From assembly GCA_963813195.1 (NCBI GenBank), contig CAWEYC010000012.1, positions 558,001-622,000 of the forward strand: 64,000 nucleotides of DNA. The letters run 5' to 3'. Within the stretch, counting starts at the first letter, position 1, and the number at the start of each line of letters is the position of its first letter. A model generated the notes under the pieces. The model made no database searches, had not been told where the DNA came from, and saw only the letters and a program-made list of their open reading frames with translations. This stretch comes from Roseiarcus sp963813195 (lineage in GTDB: Bacteria; Pseudomonadota; Alphaproteobacteria; Rhizobiales; Beijerinckiaceae). A program made the translations under genes and the position numbers. Positions 38,292-47,422 of the stretch are shown here, piece after piece.

Positions 38292-38642
38292 AATCAGCCC
38301 CGTCAGTTCGTTGGCCGCGCCGAATTTCGCTCGCGCGGTGGTTTGCAGTCCTGTTAAGTGTTCGCCGCGCTTTGCCCGAGGCGCGCGCGCTTCTCGTAAT
38401 TCGATTGAGCGAGCTTCGCTCGCCCGGCCCCTTCGTTCCCTCCGTGTGATTCGGTCTTGATTTTCCAGCGCACAATAATGGCCATGTGGCACAAATGCCA
38501 CGGTCCTAATGACAGCGCACCGGAGAAGGAAGCCCGATATCCCAGCAATGCCCGCGGAAAACGCTAAGAGGGTGGCATGACACTCATGTGACATCGCGGT
38601 GACCCCGGGGGCATCGTCAGCTTCGCGCCTTGTTTCGGTCGT

Positions 38643-38825
38643 TGGTGTGTCTCGATTGCAACACGTGTGCGCGCGTTCCTTCTCGGCGCGACGATCCTGC
38701 TCGCCTCGCACAACATGGCCGAGGTCGAGCGGCTGTGCGATCGCGTCGTCATGCTGAAACAGGGCCACATCGTCGACGACGGCTCGCCCAGGGCACTCGT
38801 CGCGCGCTACGGCCGGGAGTCCTGA
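38643..38825 (+). pseudogene. ABC transporter ATP-binding protein, C-terminal fragment
   Basis: Only the end of the nucleotide-binding domain remains: GATILLASHNMAEVERLCDR with the H-loop His, then VVMLKQGHIVDDG and ARYGRES. Walker A, Walker B and the signature are missing. Before GATILL the frame reads RVRAFLL, which normally lies some ten residues further away, so an internal loss is likely there too. Full relatives continue about 15 residues past GRES, which are absent. The 350-bp region upstream (38292-38640) holds no gene; it contains the porin 5' region and a small hairpin GAGCGAGCTTCGCTC near 38406. Confidence 0.8.
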
Positions 38826-39337
38826 TGAGCCCGCTGCGGCCGCTCGAATTCGTCGCGGCGCTGATGACCATGAGCCTGATCCGACTGACAATCGGCCTCG
38901 TCCTGGTGACGCTCTTGGCGCTGTGGTTCTTCGGCTTCAATTTATGGGGCTTGGGCTTCGTTCTCGTCGCGTTCTTCATCAATCTGGTTTTGACGAGTTG
39001 GGCCATCGGGCTGGTCATCGCCGGGCTGGTCCTGCGCAACGGCATGGGGGCCGAAGGACTTGCCTGGTCCATCCTGTTCTTCCTCATGCCCTTCGCCTGC
39101 GTCTACTATCCCGTCTCGACCCTGCCGCCTTGGCTGCAGATTTTCGCCTGGCGCCTGCCGCCGACCTATGTCTTCGAGGGCCTCCGGGCCGCGATCGTCG
39201 CCCATGTGTTCCGCGCCGATCTGATGGCCGAGGCCTTTGCCATCAATCTCGGCCTGCTCCTCGCCGGCGGCGCCAGCTTCCTCGCGCTTCTCGACAGCGC
39301 CCGATACGCCGGTTCGCTGCTGCAAACGGGGGAATGA
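38825..39337 (+). pseudogene. ABC-2 type transporter permease, N-terminally truncated
   Basis: This frame of 170 residues starts MSPLRPLEFVAALMTMSLIR and holds four or five membrane helices plus the loop with YYPVSTLPPWLQ and LPPTYVFEGLR. In the complete family (NodJ/ABC-2 membrane type) SPLRPxE lies after an N-terminal half of about 110 residues with two helices, which is missing. The ATG overlaps the upstream TGA (TGATG), but this seems to be a deletion junction rather than the original start. A truncated permease next to a truncated ATPase cannot form a working transporter. Confidence 0.78.
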
Positions 39338-39500
39338 GCCAATTTCGCGTTCGTTCGTTGTGTTGAAATCATTGGCACATTCTGTTGAAAATGCGGACTT
39401 ATACCTTTTGGTGGATTGATTCGTTCGAATGCGAACCTTACGTTAAAACACGATCGCTAACATTCCAGCGGGCGTCGAAAGCGCGAAGCGAGGCACGAGA

Positions 39501-40800
39501 ATGCTCCTCCGGGGCTATTCCTATCAGCTCTATGAAATGGCCCATGCGGCCCTAGTGCCGGCGCGGGCGATGTCCGACGCTGCGCATTTCGTTTTTCGTA
39601 GTCCGTTCAATCCTTTGTCTAACACCGCATTTGGCAAGAACGTCGCGGCCGGGGCTGAATTGTTCGAGCGAATGACGCGACGCTACGGTAAGCCCGTGTT
39701 CGGTCTGGACAGCATCCAGGTCGACGGCGTCAAACACGAGGTGCTCGAGGAAATCGTCTGGACGCGGCCCTTCTGCAATTTGCTCCATTTCGTCCGCCCC
39801 TCCCTCGAGGGCCATGAGGCGCAGCCCAAATTGCTGATCGTCGCGCCGATGTCCGGCCATTATGCGACGCTGCCGCGCGGCACGGTGGAGGCGTTTCTGC
39901 CGACCCATCGCGTTTACGTGACCGATTGGACCGACGCGCGCATGGCGCCGATGGCGCTGGGCCGCTTCGATCTCGACGACTATATCGATTATCTCAAGGA
40001 AATGCTGGAGCATTTGGGTCCCGGCGTCCATACGCTCGGCGTGTGCCAGCCCGCCGTGCCGTTGATCGCCGCCGTCGCCTTGATGGAGACCGCGGGTGAT
40101 CCTAACACGCCGGCGTCGATGACCCTGATGGGCGGCCCGATCGACACGCGACGCAGCCCGACAGCCGTCAATGTGCTGGCGGAAAAGCGTGGCGTCGAAT
40201 GGTTCCGCTCCAATTGTTCTGCAGACCGTGCCGTTCCCCTATCCCGGCTTCGGACGGAGCGTCTATCCCGGCTACCTCCAGCTCTCCGGCTTCATGGCGA
40301 TGAATCTGGACCGCCACGTCAATGCGCATCTCGAGATGTTCAATCACCTCGTTTCCGGCGACGGCGATTTCCGCCGAGAAGCACCGTGAATTCTACGACG
40401 AATATCTGGCCGTCATGGACCTGACGGCGGAATATTACATGCAGACCATCGAAACGGTCTTCGTGCGCCAAAGCCTGCCGAAAGGTGAAATGACGCATCG
40501 GGTCGGCAAGGTCGACCTCGGCGCGATCCGCCGTTGCGGCTTGATGACGGTCGAGGGCGAGAAGGACGACATTTCCGGGGTCGGGCAGACCCAGGCGGCA
40601 CAGGATTTGTGCGTGAATATCCCTTCGGAAATGAAGACCCACCACGGGGACAGACGGGTGTGGGGCATTACGGCGTCTTCAACGGCTCGCGCTTTCGCTC
40701 GCAGATCACGCCGCGCATCGTCGAGTTTCACGCTCGCATCGATGCGCTCGGGGGCAAGCCGAACGGGTCGGCCAAGGGCAAATCGAAGGCCCAGCACTGA
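39501..40800 (+). pseudogene. phaZ: Intracellular poly(3-hydroxybutyrate) depolymerase, three frame breaks
   Basis: PhaZ mobilises intracellular PHB granules. The first 237 residues are intact (MLLRGYSYQLYEMAHAAL start; lipase-box-like GVCQPAVP with catalytic Cys; MGGPIDTR). Frame breaks follow. Near 40213 an extra T comes before VLQTVPFPYPGFG. At 40366-40372 an extra T in GATTTCC separates GDGD from SAEKHREFYDEYL. Near 40647 a change precedes QTGVGHYGVFNGSRF. The pieces recover the full length of about 430 residues to the TGA at 40798-40800. All catalytic parts are present across the frames, so the gene may be intact in the organism. Confidence 0.88.
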
Positions 40801-40918
40801 TCGTCGACCGCGCCGCTTCGATCCGATTTACCTCATTTCCTTGACGCGAAGGACCGCATCGGTTCGACGGTGTATTCTGCCAGCGCCCCATAGAGGGCGG
40901 ATGCGGAGTTGTCGAGAG

Positions 40919-41437
40919 ATGAGGGTCGGCCAGATCTTGTGTCGAGCGTTATGTGTGGGCGCGTTGGCGCTGTCCTTCGTCGGCGCGGCGGGCGCGCGCC
41001 CGATCGTTGTATTTCCGTCGCCCTATTCCGCGGGAACGATCGTAATCAGTCAGAGCGCGCGCAAATTGTTCCTGATCGTCGACTTGCACACCGCGATCGC
41101 CTACCCCGTGGCTGTCGCCAAGCACGGCAAGGAGTGGAGCGGATACGCTCGCGTCGACGGCAAATATGTCGAGCCGGCCTGGTCGCCGCCCGATTCCGTG
41201 CGTCGGGATCATCCGGAATTGCCCGACTTGATCCCCGGCGGCTCGCCGCACAATCCGATGGGCGCCCGCGCCATCACGCTCGACCGCGACGAGGTCGCGA
41301 TCCACGGGACCACCGCGGCGATGCGCGCCTCCGTCGGCACGGCGGCGTCCTATGGCTGCATCCGCATGTATAACGAGGACGTGATCGATCTCTACGATCG
41401 CGTGAGCGTCGGCGCTCCGGTCGTGATGACGCGGTGA
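40919..41437 (+). CDS. L,D-transpeptidase (ErfK/YbiS family)
   Basis: This periplasmic enzyme of 172 residues forms or edits L,D-crosslinks in peptidoglycan or anchors envelope proteins to it. It has a signal peptide (ALCVGALALSFVGAAGA), then a YkuD domain: IVISQSARKLFLIV at its start, GSPHNPMGARAI, and the catalytic HGTT...ASYGCIRM with the active Cys after Gly. The ATG at 40919 is favoured because it gives a clean signal peptide; the frame is open further upstream only because of the phaZ frame breaks. It is intact amid damaged neighbours. Confidence 0.93.
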   Translation: MRVGQILCRALCVGALALSFVGAAGARPIVVFPSPYSAGTIVISQSARKLFLIVDLHTAIAYPVAVAKHGKEWSGYARVDGKYVEPAWSPPDSVRRDHPELPDLIPGGSPHNPMGARAITLDRDEVAIHGTTAAMRASVGTAASYGCIRMYNEDVIDLYDRVSVGAPVVMTR

Positions 41438-41443
41438 GGAGAC

Positions 41444-41671
41444 TCAGAAATCGGAGGCGATGCCTTTGACTTCCCAATCGCCGTAGCGGGCCGGGTCCAG
41501 CCCGCCGCGGCCATTGAACTCGCGCGAGGCCCGCGTCGCTTCCCGCGAACGGCGTCCCTCGGCCTCGGCCAGGGCGCGCTTCGCAGCGTCCGCTCGGTTG
41601 CGGCTCGCGGCCTTCGCCGCGCCGTCTTCACTTTCAGCTTCGGCCGTGGGGCCAGAATTCTTCGCCGCCAT
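41444..41671 (-). CDS. DUF1674 protein (SDHAF4-like succinate dehydrogenase assembly factor)
   Basis: This small protein of 75 residues has an Ala/Lys/Arg-rich helical first half and ends in the family motif FNGRGGLDPARYGDWEVKG. The family includes the SDH assembly factor 4, which helps the flavinated SdhA subunit join the complex. The ATG at 41671 is chosen; a GTG six bases upstream is also possible. It converges on the L,D-transpeptidase gene (7 bp apart) and is divergent from rsmB, a position often seen in alphaproteobacteria. Confidence 0.9.
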   Translation of the reverse strand: MAAKNSGPTAEAESEDGAAKAASRNRADAAKRALAEAEGRRSREATRASREFNGRGGLDPARYGDWEVKGIASDF

Positions 41672-41808
41672 GGGCACATCCTTTCGTCACAGCGCCAACC
41701 TATATCGGGAGCGTGGCGCGGCAAAGGTCGGGCCCCTCCAGCGCGGCACAAGGGAGTTTCGCGCTATAATCACCCATTGTGGGCGGCGAGATTCGGTAAG
41801 GGCGGACA

Positions 41809-43187
41809 TTGAAGCCAAACAGACCAAACGGCTTCGGCGCGCGGGGATCCCGGCGCCCTCCGCCAACGCAGGAAATGGCTCCCGGACTAGCCGCTCGATT
41901 GGCGGCCGCGCAGGGGATCGCCGAGGTGCTGACTTTCGCGCGCCCGCTGGAGGAGCGCGCCGGCGCAGGCGAATTCGAGGCCCGGTCCGCCGCGCTCGAC
42001 GCCCGCGATCGCGCCTTGGCGCGTTCGATCGCGACCGTTTCGCTGCGGCGATTAGGCACGATCCGAAAGGCGCTCGGTCGTTTTCTCGAAAGGGCCTGCC
42101 CAAAAAGGCCGGCGCGTTGGAATGGATCCTGATCGCGGCGGCGGCGCAACTGCTGTTTCTCGATATCCCTGATCACGCCGCGGTCGATCTGGCGGTTCAC
42201 GCGACGCGGCTCGACTCCGGCGCCGCGCCGTTCGCCGCGCTGGTCAACGCCGTTCTGCGCAATCTGGCGCGCGCCAAGGACGAGGTCCTCGCGAGCTCCG
42301 ACCCGCTCGACGACGACACCCCGCATTGGCTCGCCGCGCGTTGGCGCGCGACTTACGGCGAGACGACGGCGCGGGCGATCGCGCGCGCCCATCGCGACGA
42401 GCCGACGCTCGACATCAGCGTCAAGAGCGATGCCGAGGATTGGGCGCGCCGACTTAACGGCGTCGTCCTCCCCACGGGATCCGTGCGGCTGGTGACCCAC
42501 GCGCCGGTCGCCGAATTGGACGGCTATGGGGACGGCGAATGGTGGGTCCAGGACGCCGCCGCCGCCTTGCCGGCGCGGCTGCTCGGGGCTGGGGCGGGCA
42601 TGCGCGCCGTAGATCTCTGCGCCGCCCCTGGCGGCAAGAGCGCCGAATTGGCGATCACAGGCGCCAATGTAACCGCCGTCGATCGCTCAGCCGAGCGACT
42701 GAAGCGTCTCGCCGCGAATTTCGAGCGCCTGCGCCTCCATGCCGAGGTCGTCGTGTCGAACGCCCTCACGATCGAGGCGGCGCCGTTCGACGCGACGCTG
42801 CTCGATGCGCCCTGCACGGCGACGGGGACGATCCGCCGCCACCCCGACGTCGCCTGGACCAAGCGTCAGGGCGATCTGCCGGCCCTCGTCGAATTGCAAG
42901 GGCGTCTGCTCGACAAGGCGATTGCGCTGACCAGGCCGGGCGGACGCATCGTCTATTGCACGTGCTCGCTGGAGCCGGAGGAGGGCGAAGGCCAGATAGC
43001 CTCGCTCTTGCGCCGCAACCCGGACGTCCGGCGCATTCCGATCGAGGCGGCGGAAATCGGCGGACTCGACGAATGCGTCAACGCTGCGGGCGAATTGCGC
43101 ACGCTGCCCTGCCACCTGCAGGGAACGGTCCCGCGCCTCTCCGGTCTCGACGGCTTCTTCGCCGCCCGCTTGCAAAGGCGGCCGTGA
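41809..43187 (+). CDS. rsmB: 16S rRNA (cytosine-967-C5)-methyltransferase RsmB, one base missing near 42095
   Basis: The N-terminal part (TTG 41809 to about 42090) is an NusB-like RNA-binding domain. After LGRFLE the frame shifts; the correct LEKGLPKKAGALEWILIAAA is recovered if one A is added to the A run in CGAAAGGGCC. The rest carries the SAM site AVDLCAAPGGKSAEL, ANVTAVDRS, the Cys motif LLDAPCTATGTIRRHPDVAW and catalytic YCTCSLEPEE. The repaired length is about 459 residues, in the RsmB range. A deletion in a homopolymer-like run is a common sequencing error. The start is tentative since TTG lacks a clear SD. Confidence 0.87.
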
Positions 43188-43277
43188 AGGGCGGGCTGCG
43201 CAGGGCGAGTTTCGATCGCGGCCAAACCATGATAAGGCGCGCCGGCGTTTTGCCTCGAACCTAGCGAGCCCCCTGGT

Positions 43278-44884
43278 ATGGCCATCGATCGACTTGCGCC
43301 TGTCGGCCGCGCGCTGATTTCCGTGTCCGACAAGTCCGGATTGACCGAACTGGGACACGCACTCGCGGCTGGAAACGTCGAGATCGTTTCCACCGGCGGC
43401 ACCGCCAAGGCGCTGCGCGACAGCCGGCCTTACCGTCACCGACGTGTCGCGACGTCACCAACTTTCCGGAAATGATGGATGGCCGGGTGAAGACGCTGCA
43501 TCCCATGTGCATGGCGGGCTGCTGTCGCTGCGCGACAAGCCCGACACATGCCGCCGCCGATGATCGAGCACGGCATCGACGGCATCGATCTTCTGGTGTG
43601 CAATCTTTATCCCTTCGAGGCCACGGTGGCGCGCGGCGCCGATTTCGAGACCACCATCGAGAATATCGATATCGGCGGCCCGGCCATGACCCGCGTCGGC
43701 GGCCAAGAACCATGACTGGGTGACGGTGGTGGTGGATGTCGAGGATTATCAGCGCCGTGCTGGATGAAATGGCGCCCATGGCGGCGCGACCAGCTTTGAG
43801 CTTGCGGCGCGAAGCTGGCGCAGCGCGCTTTCGCCCGCACCGCGGCCTACGACGCCGCGTCTCCAACTGGTTCGCCGGCGAGCTGAAAAGGACGGCGACA
43901 AGGAACCGCCGCGCCGCCGCGCGTTCGGCGGAGCTGGCGCCAGCGCTGCGCTATGGCGAGAACCCGCACCAGGAGCGCCGCCTTCTATCTCGGGCCGGCT
44001 CGTCGCGCCCCGGCGTCGCGACCATCACGCCAGCTGCAGGGCAAGGAGCTCTCCTACAACAACATCAACGACACCGACGCCGCCTATGAACTGGTGGCGG
44101 AGTTCGATCCGAACGCGCCGGCCGCGCCATCATCAAGCATGCCAACCCTTGCGGCGTGGCCTGGGCGGGAGCCTGAAGGAGGCCTATCGAGCGGCGCTGG
44201 CCTGCGACCCCGCACCGCCTTTGGCGGCGTCATCGCCTTCAACCGCCGGCTCGACGCCGAGGCGGCGCGCAAAATCGTCGAAATCTTCACCGAAGTGATC
44301 ATCGCGCCGGACGCGGACCCCGAGGCGCTGGCCATCGTCGCCGCCAAGAAGAACCTGCGCCTGCTGATCGCGGGCGCGCTGCCCGATCCGCTGGCGCCGA
44401 CACTGACCGTTCGTTCCGTGGCGGGCGGCTTCCTGGTGCAGACCCGCGACAATGGGGTTCTCGACGAGGCGGCGTTGAAGGTCGTCACCAAGCGCGCTCC
44501 GAGCGAGGCCGAAATCGCTGACATGCTGCTGGCCTTCACCATCGGCAAGCACGTCAAGTCCAACGCCATCGTCTATGTGAAGGACGGCTCGACCGTCGGC
44601 ATCGGCGCGGGCCAGATGTCGCGGGTCGATTCGTCGCGCATCGCCGCCCTCAAGGCCAAGGACGCCGCGCGCGCCGCTGGCCTGGGCGAGCCGCGCACGG
44701 TGGGCTCGTCGGCCGCCTCGGACGCGTTCTTTCCTTTCGCCGACGGCTCGTGGCGGTGGTCGAAGCGGGCGCCACCGCGGTGATCCAGCCCGGCGGATCG
44801 CTGAACGACGCCGAAGTGATCGACGCGGCGGACGAGGCCGGACTGGCGATGGTGTTTACCGGCATGCGCCATTTCCGGCACTGA
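43278..44884 (+). pseudogene. purH: Bifunctional AICAR formyltransferase/IMP cyclohydrolase PurH, many frame breaks
   Basis: PurH does the last two steps of IMP synthesis. Recognisable pieces in different frames are PVGRALISVSDKSGLTELGH, NFPEMMDGRVKTLHP, IDLLVCNLYPFEATVARG, IENIDIGGPAM, ALRYGENPHQE, LQGKELSYNNINDTDAAYEL, AFGGVIAFNRRLDAEAA, then GAGQMSRVDS, DAFFPFAD and GMRHFRH at the end. At least seven one-base changes are needed between 43420 and 44760, for example an extra A near 43431 and a missing G near 43507. The total length (1607 bp) fits a normal gene. Such density in a core purine gene points to poor consensus quality or a decayed extra copy. Confidence 0.87.
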
Positions 44885-44923
44885 GGGCGGCGGCGTTACG
44901 GACACTCGGCGCGGAAGGCGCGG

Positions 44924-45080
44924 CGTCAAGCCTCGTCAAGTTTCGTCAAGCTATGTCAAGTCTTGTCAAGTTTCGTCAAGGATTTCCAAGCCGACGTCCT
45001 GCCGAATTGAGCAAAATCAAGACGTTGCAATGCGTCAAGGGCGGAATTGGCGATACGTCAAGGGCGGCAGCGCCGTGTAG
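44924..45080 (+). repeat. Decamer array YGTCAAGNNT, possible copy of the phased CAAG repeat family
   Basis: Six direct decamers with CAAG every 10 bp (44927, 44937, 44947, 44957, 44967, 44977) are followed by a seventh CAAG at 44987. Downstream AATCAAGACGTTGCAATGCG resembles the core of the repeats at 15960 and 53993 but is diverged. It begins 40 bp after purH. The whole stretch 44885-45422 (about 540 bp) has no convincing gene; short frames in it match nothing I recognise. Confidence 0.6.
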
Positions 45081-45422
45081 CGAATTTTTGTCGCTTCGCG
45101 CTACCTCCTCATGCGCCTCTCGCAGGGGCCCGCCTCGTCGCGGGATTCCCGCGTTGCGCGCCCAAGGCGCGGGAAGTTGGGCATGGTACGAACGCCTGCA
45201 TGAGGGCGCGTACTCCTCTCGCTCGCGACGGTCTCTGCCGCGTGAATGGAATTACCGAAGAGAAAAGCTACCACAATTTCTGATCAACAGAAAGACAATG
45301 CTGCCGCGACCCTTGCGCGTCGAATGGACGCTATCCATCGCGCCGCGTGTCCAACCAAGAAATTCTGCGCGGCGACTTTTCAGGTGCGACAACTGGCAGG
45401 TTTTGGACGAGAACTGCGCTTG

Positions 45423-45800
45423 TTAGTCCGCGCCACGATGCTGGCCGATCGGTAGATCGAGCTTGATTTTCTCGTAGGGTACGCGCGGCTTTACGGCGCC
45501 GCCCTCGCCCCGGAGGAGTTCGACCAGGCCGAAGCGTTGCATGCTTTTCAGGGTGCGCGACAGATTGGGCTTCGCCCGGCCCGATAAGGCTTCCAACTCG
45601 GCGAGCGAATTCGGCCGCTGTTCAACGATGAGATCGAGCAGCAGGCGATTTCTGTCGGACAAGACGCGGGCGAGGCTTTCGATCGATGTGAGCCAAAGCT
45701 TGGGTTCATCGGGTCCGAGTTTCAACTCGCCCCGTGCGACCGCCATCGTACGCGACTTCATGTCCGCCATGGACGCGATGCCAATTCGTAGGGTCTTCAT
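45423..45800 (-). CDS. HTH antitoxin/regulator (TumA-like)
   Basis: This protein of 125 residues has a winged HTH in the middle: LARVLSDRNRLLLDLIVEQR, then SLAELEALSGRAKPNLSRTL with the recognition helix, and a wing at LVELLRGEGGAVKPRVPY. This matches the HVO_A0114/TumA type of DNA-binding antitoxin. Its ATG overlaps the stop of the upstream toxin-like gene (ATGA), giving toxin-then-antitoxin order, which is how tumE-tumA pairs are arranged. It should neutralise the toxin and repress the operon through the inverted repeat at 46182-46200. Confidence 0.78.
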   Translation of the reverse strand: MKTLRIGIASMADMKSRTMAVARGELKLGPDEPKLWLTSIESLARVLSDRNRLLLDLIVEQRPNSLAELEALSGRAKPNLSRTLKSMQRFGLVELLRGEGGAVKPRVPYEKIKLDLPIGQHRGAD

Positions 45801-46171
45801 GCGCTCACCCCTTTCTCGCGCAACACCGTGTCCACGTCGTCCCAGAAATCCTGCATCAGCGTCGCCGCGTCGCGAAAGGCATAAGGTATTGTCCGGCCGC
45901 GCAAGTGGCGATGATCGTGGGTCGCGCTTGCGCGACGGCCCGGACGGGTTCCCGCGCTAATGGCATGGGCATTGTCGTAGCCCACCAGACGGTCGCCGTT
46001 CCTCCCATGTAGTGTCAGAGAATAGCTGATCCCCTGCGGCCGCTCCGGCGAGGGAGCGACTTGCCTGACGACCATCTTGACCCAATGGGAACCGTTCGGG
46101 TCGACGACGAGAACGACGCCATCGAGCGAGAGCGGAGCGTCCAAACCCGAATCGCGCCGCGTTCTCGCCAT
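45797..46171 (-). CDS. TumE-like toxin (DUF6516 family)
   Basis: This small protein of 124 residues has the family layout: a beta strand with VVLVVDPNGSHWVKMVVRQV, YSLTLHGRNGDRLVGYDNAHA, then the conserved HDHRHLRGRTIPYAF and a helical end LMQDFWDDVDTVL. The YDN and DHRH residues are the family hallmark and probably the active part. TumE proteins are toxins of type II toxin-antitoxin systems. The start is set at ATG 46171, because a GTG at 46189 lies inside the likely operator. Confidence 0.8.
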   Translation of the reverse strand: MARTRRDSGLDAPLSLDGVVLVVDPNGSHWVKMVVRQVAPSPERPQGISYSLTLHGRNGDRLVGYDNAHAISAGTRPGRRASATHDHRHLRGRTIPYAFRDAATLMQDFWDDVDTVLREKGVSA

Positions 46172-46181
46172 CAACGGATAC

Positions 46182-46200
46182 GTTATCACCAGATGATAAC
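46182..46200. promoter_or_regulatory. Inverted repeat upstream of the toxin-antitoxin pair (probable operator)
   Basis: Perfect 7-bp inverted repeat GTTATCA, spacer CCAGA, TGATAAC, ending 11 bp before the toxin ATG at 46171. Type II antitoxins with HTH domains usually bind such a palindrome to repress their own operon, so it is the likely TumA-type binding site. Evidence is position and symmetry only. Confidence 0.6.
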
Positions 46201-46352
46201 ACCGTCAAGCAGCTCGACTTGGGCCAGTCGACCTTTCATGGGTGCGCGCCGCAGTCGGGAAGCGCACTATGGTCGTCGCGTCCCTCGGCGATGACCGTGG
46301 ATAGGGTGATCGGCGAGCTCTAGCGTGCCGCCCAGTGCACAAAGCGGGTGGG

Positions 46353-46394
46353 TTGACAAGTTCAGATATCTCTGTCACATAGAGTTATCTGAAC
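46353..46394 (+). promoter_or_regulatory. TTGACA box and long imperfect inverted repeat before the alpha/beta hydrolase
   Basis: A TTGACA at 46353-46358 is followed at once by GTTCAGATATCTCT (46360-46373), a 7-nt spacer, and AGAGTTATCTGAAC (46381-46394). The arms pair over 13 of 14 positions. The repeat ends 13 bp before the ATG at 46408. It could be an operator in a repressed promoter or a 5' UTR hairpin acting on translation. No matching regulator is known. Confidence 0.5.
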
Positions 46395-46407
46395 CAAGGC
46401 CATTCCG

Positions 46408-47385
46408 ATGCCCCTCGCCAGCCTGCCGCAATTCCTGCTTTGGCCCCTGGCGCTCGTCGGCGTCGTCGCGCTTGGGCTCGGCGCCATGCTTGCGGCGCCC
46501 CTAAGCCAGCCGCCGGCGCTTGCCTCGATCCATTCCGGCGCGATGGCGATCGACGAAGAGGGCAAGCCGGAGCTCAGCCGCTTTCAGGCGCGCGACGGCA
46601 CCTGGCTCGCCTATCGGCTCTATCCAGCCGCGCACGACGAGACCGATCGGCTCGCGATTCTCGCGCATGGTTCGTCGGCCTCTTCCGATGAGATGAACGC
46701 GGTCGCCAAGGCGCTCGCCGCGAGGGGCGTCGCGGCGGTTGCAATCGACGCGCGCGGCCATGGCGCCTCGGGCATGCGCGGCGACATCGCTTATGTCGGC
46801 CAACTCGACGACGATCTCGCCGATCTCATCGCGCATCTGCGCCCGGCCTATCCCAAGGCGAAGCTGGCGCTGATCGGCCATTCCTCCGGCGGCGGCTTCG
46901 TGCTGCGCATCGCCGCCGGGCCGCTCGGCGCTTCGTTCGACAAGTTCGTGCTGCTCGCGCCCTACCTCGGCTATTCCGCGCCGACCAATCGACCCTCGGA
47001 AGGGCCGGGGCGCTGGGCGGCGCCCGACATGCCTCGCATCGTCGCGATCATGATGCTGCGACGCGTGGGAATCGACTGGCCGCAATCGCTCCCCGTCATC
47101 GCTTTCGCCAGCGCGCCGGAGGCGGCAATGTTCGTGACCTCGCGCTATTCCTACCGTCTGCTCGCCAATTACGGGCCGCCGCCGGATTGGAAGGGCGCCT
47201 TGCAGGCGGCGGCGAGCCGGATCGAATTGATCGCCGGCGAAAAGGATGAACTGATGGACGCGCCGGCCTACCGAAACGCCGTTGCGCCGCTCGGCGTCCG
47301 CGTGACGCTGTTGCCCGGCGTCGATCACATGGGCGTCGTGCACGAACCCGCCGCGCTGGCGGCGATCGTAGCGGCGGCGAAATAG
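46408..47385 (+). CDS. Alpha/beta hydrolase (serine hydrolase, membrane-anchored)
   Basis: This protein of 325 residues has an N-terminal hydrophobic helix (FLLWPLALVGVVALGLGAML), likely an anchor. The hydrolase core follows: oxyanion HGSSASSDEM, AIDARGHGASG, nucleophile elbow GHSSGG, acid in AGEKDELMDAP and catalytic His in LPGVDHMGVV. It resembles monoglyceride lipase or Hydrolase_4 enzymes, which cleave lipids or esters. The substrate is not known. It has a probable regulated promoter with the long inverted repeat just upstream, and leads a group of small membrane-protein genes. Confidence 0.85.
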   Translation: MPLASLPQFLLWPLALVGVVALGLGAMLAAPLSQPPALASIHSGAMAIDEEGKPELSRFQARDGTWLAYRLYPAAHDETDRLAILAHGSSASSDEMNAVAKALAARGVAAVAIDARGHGASGMRGDIAYVGQLDDDLADLIAHLRPAYPKAKLALIGHSSGGGFVLRIAAGPLGASFDKFVLLAPYLGYSAPTNRPSEGPGRWAAPDMPRIVAIMMLRRVGIDWPQSLPVIAFASAPEAAMFVTSRYSYRLLANYGPPPDWKGALQAAASRIELIAGEKDELMDAPAYRNAVAPLGVRVTLLPGVDHMGVVHEPAALAAIVAAAK

Positions 47386-47422
47386 GCGTAGCGCCTTCGA
47401 AGACGACAAAGGAGCGCCATCG

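Noticed and set aside
44924..44990. CRISPR-like array after purH
   Set aside because: The period is only 10 bp and there are no spacers; it is a simple phased decamer array.
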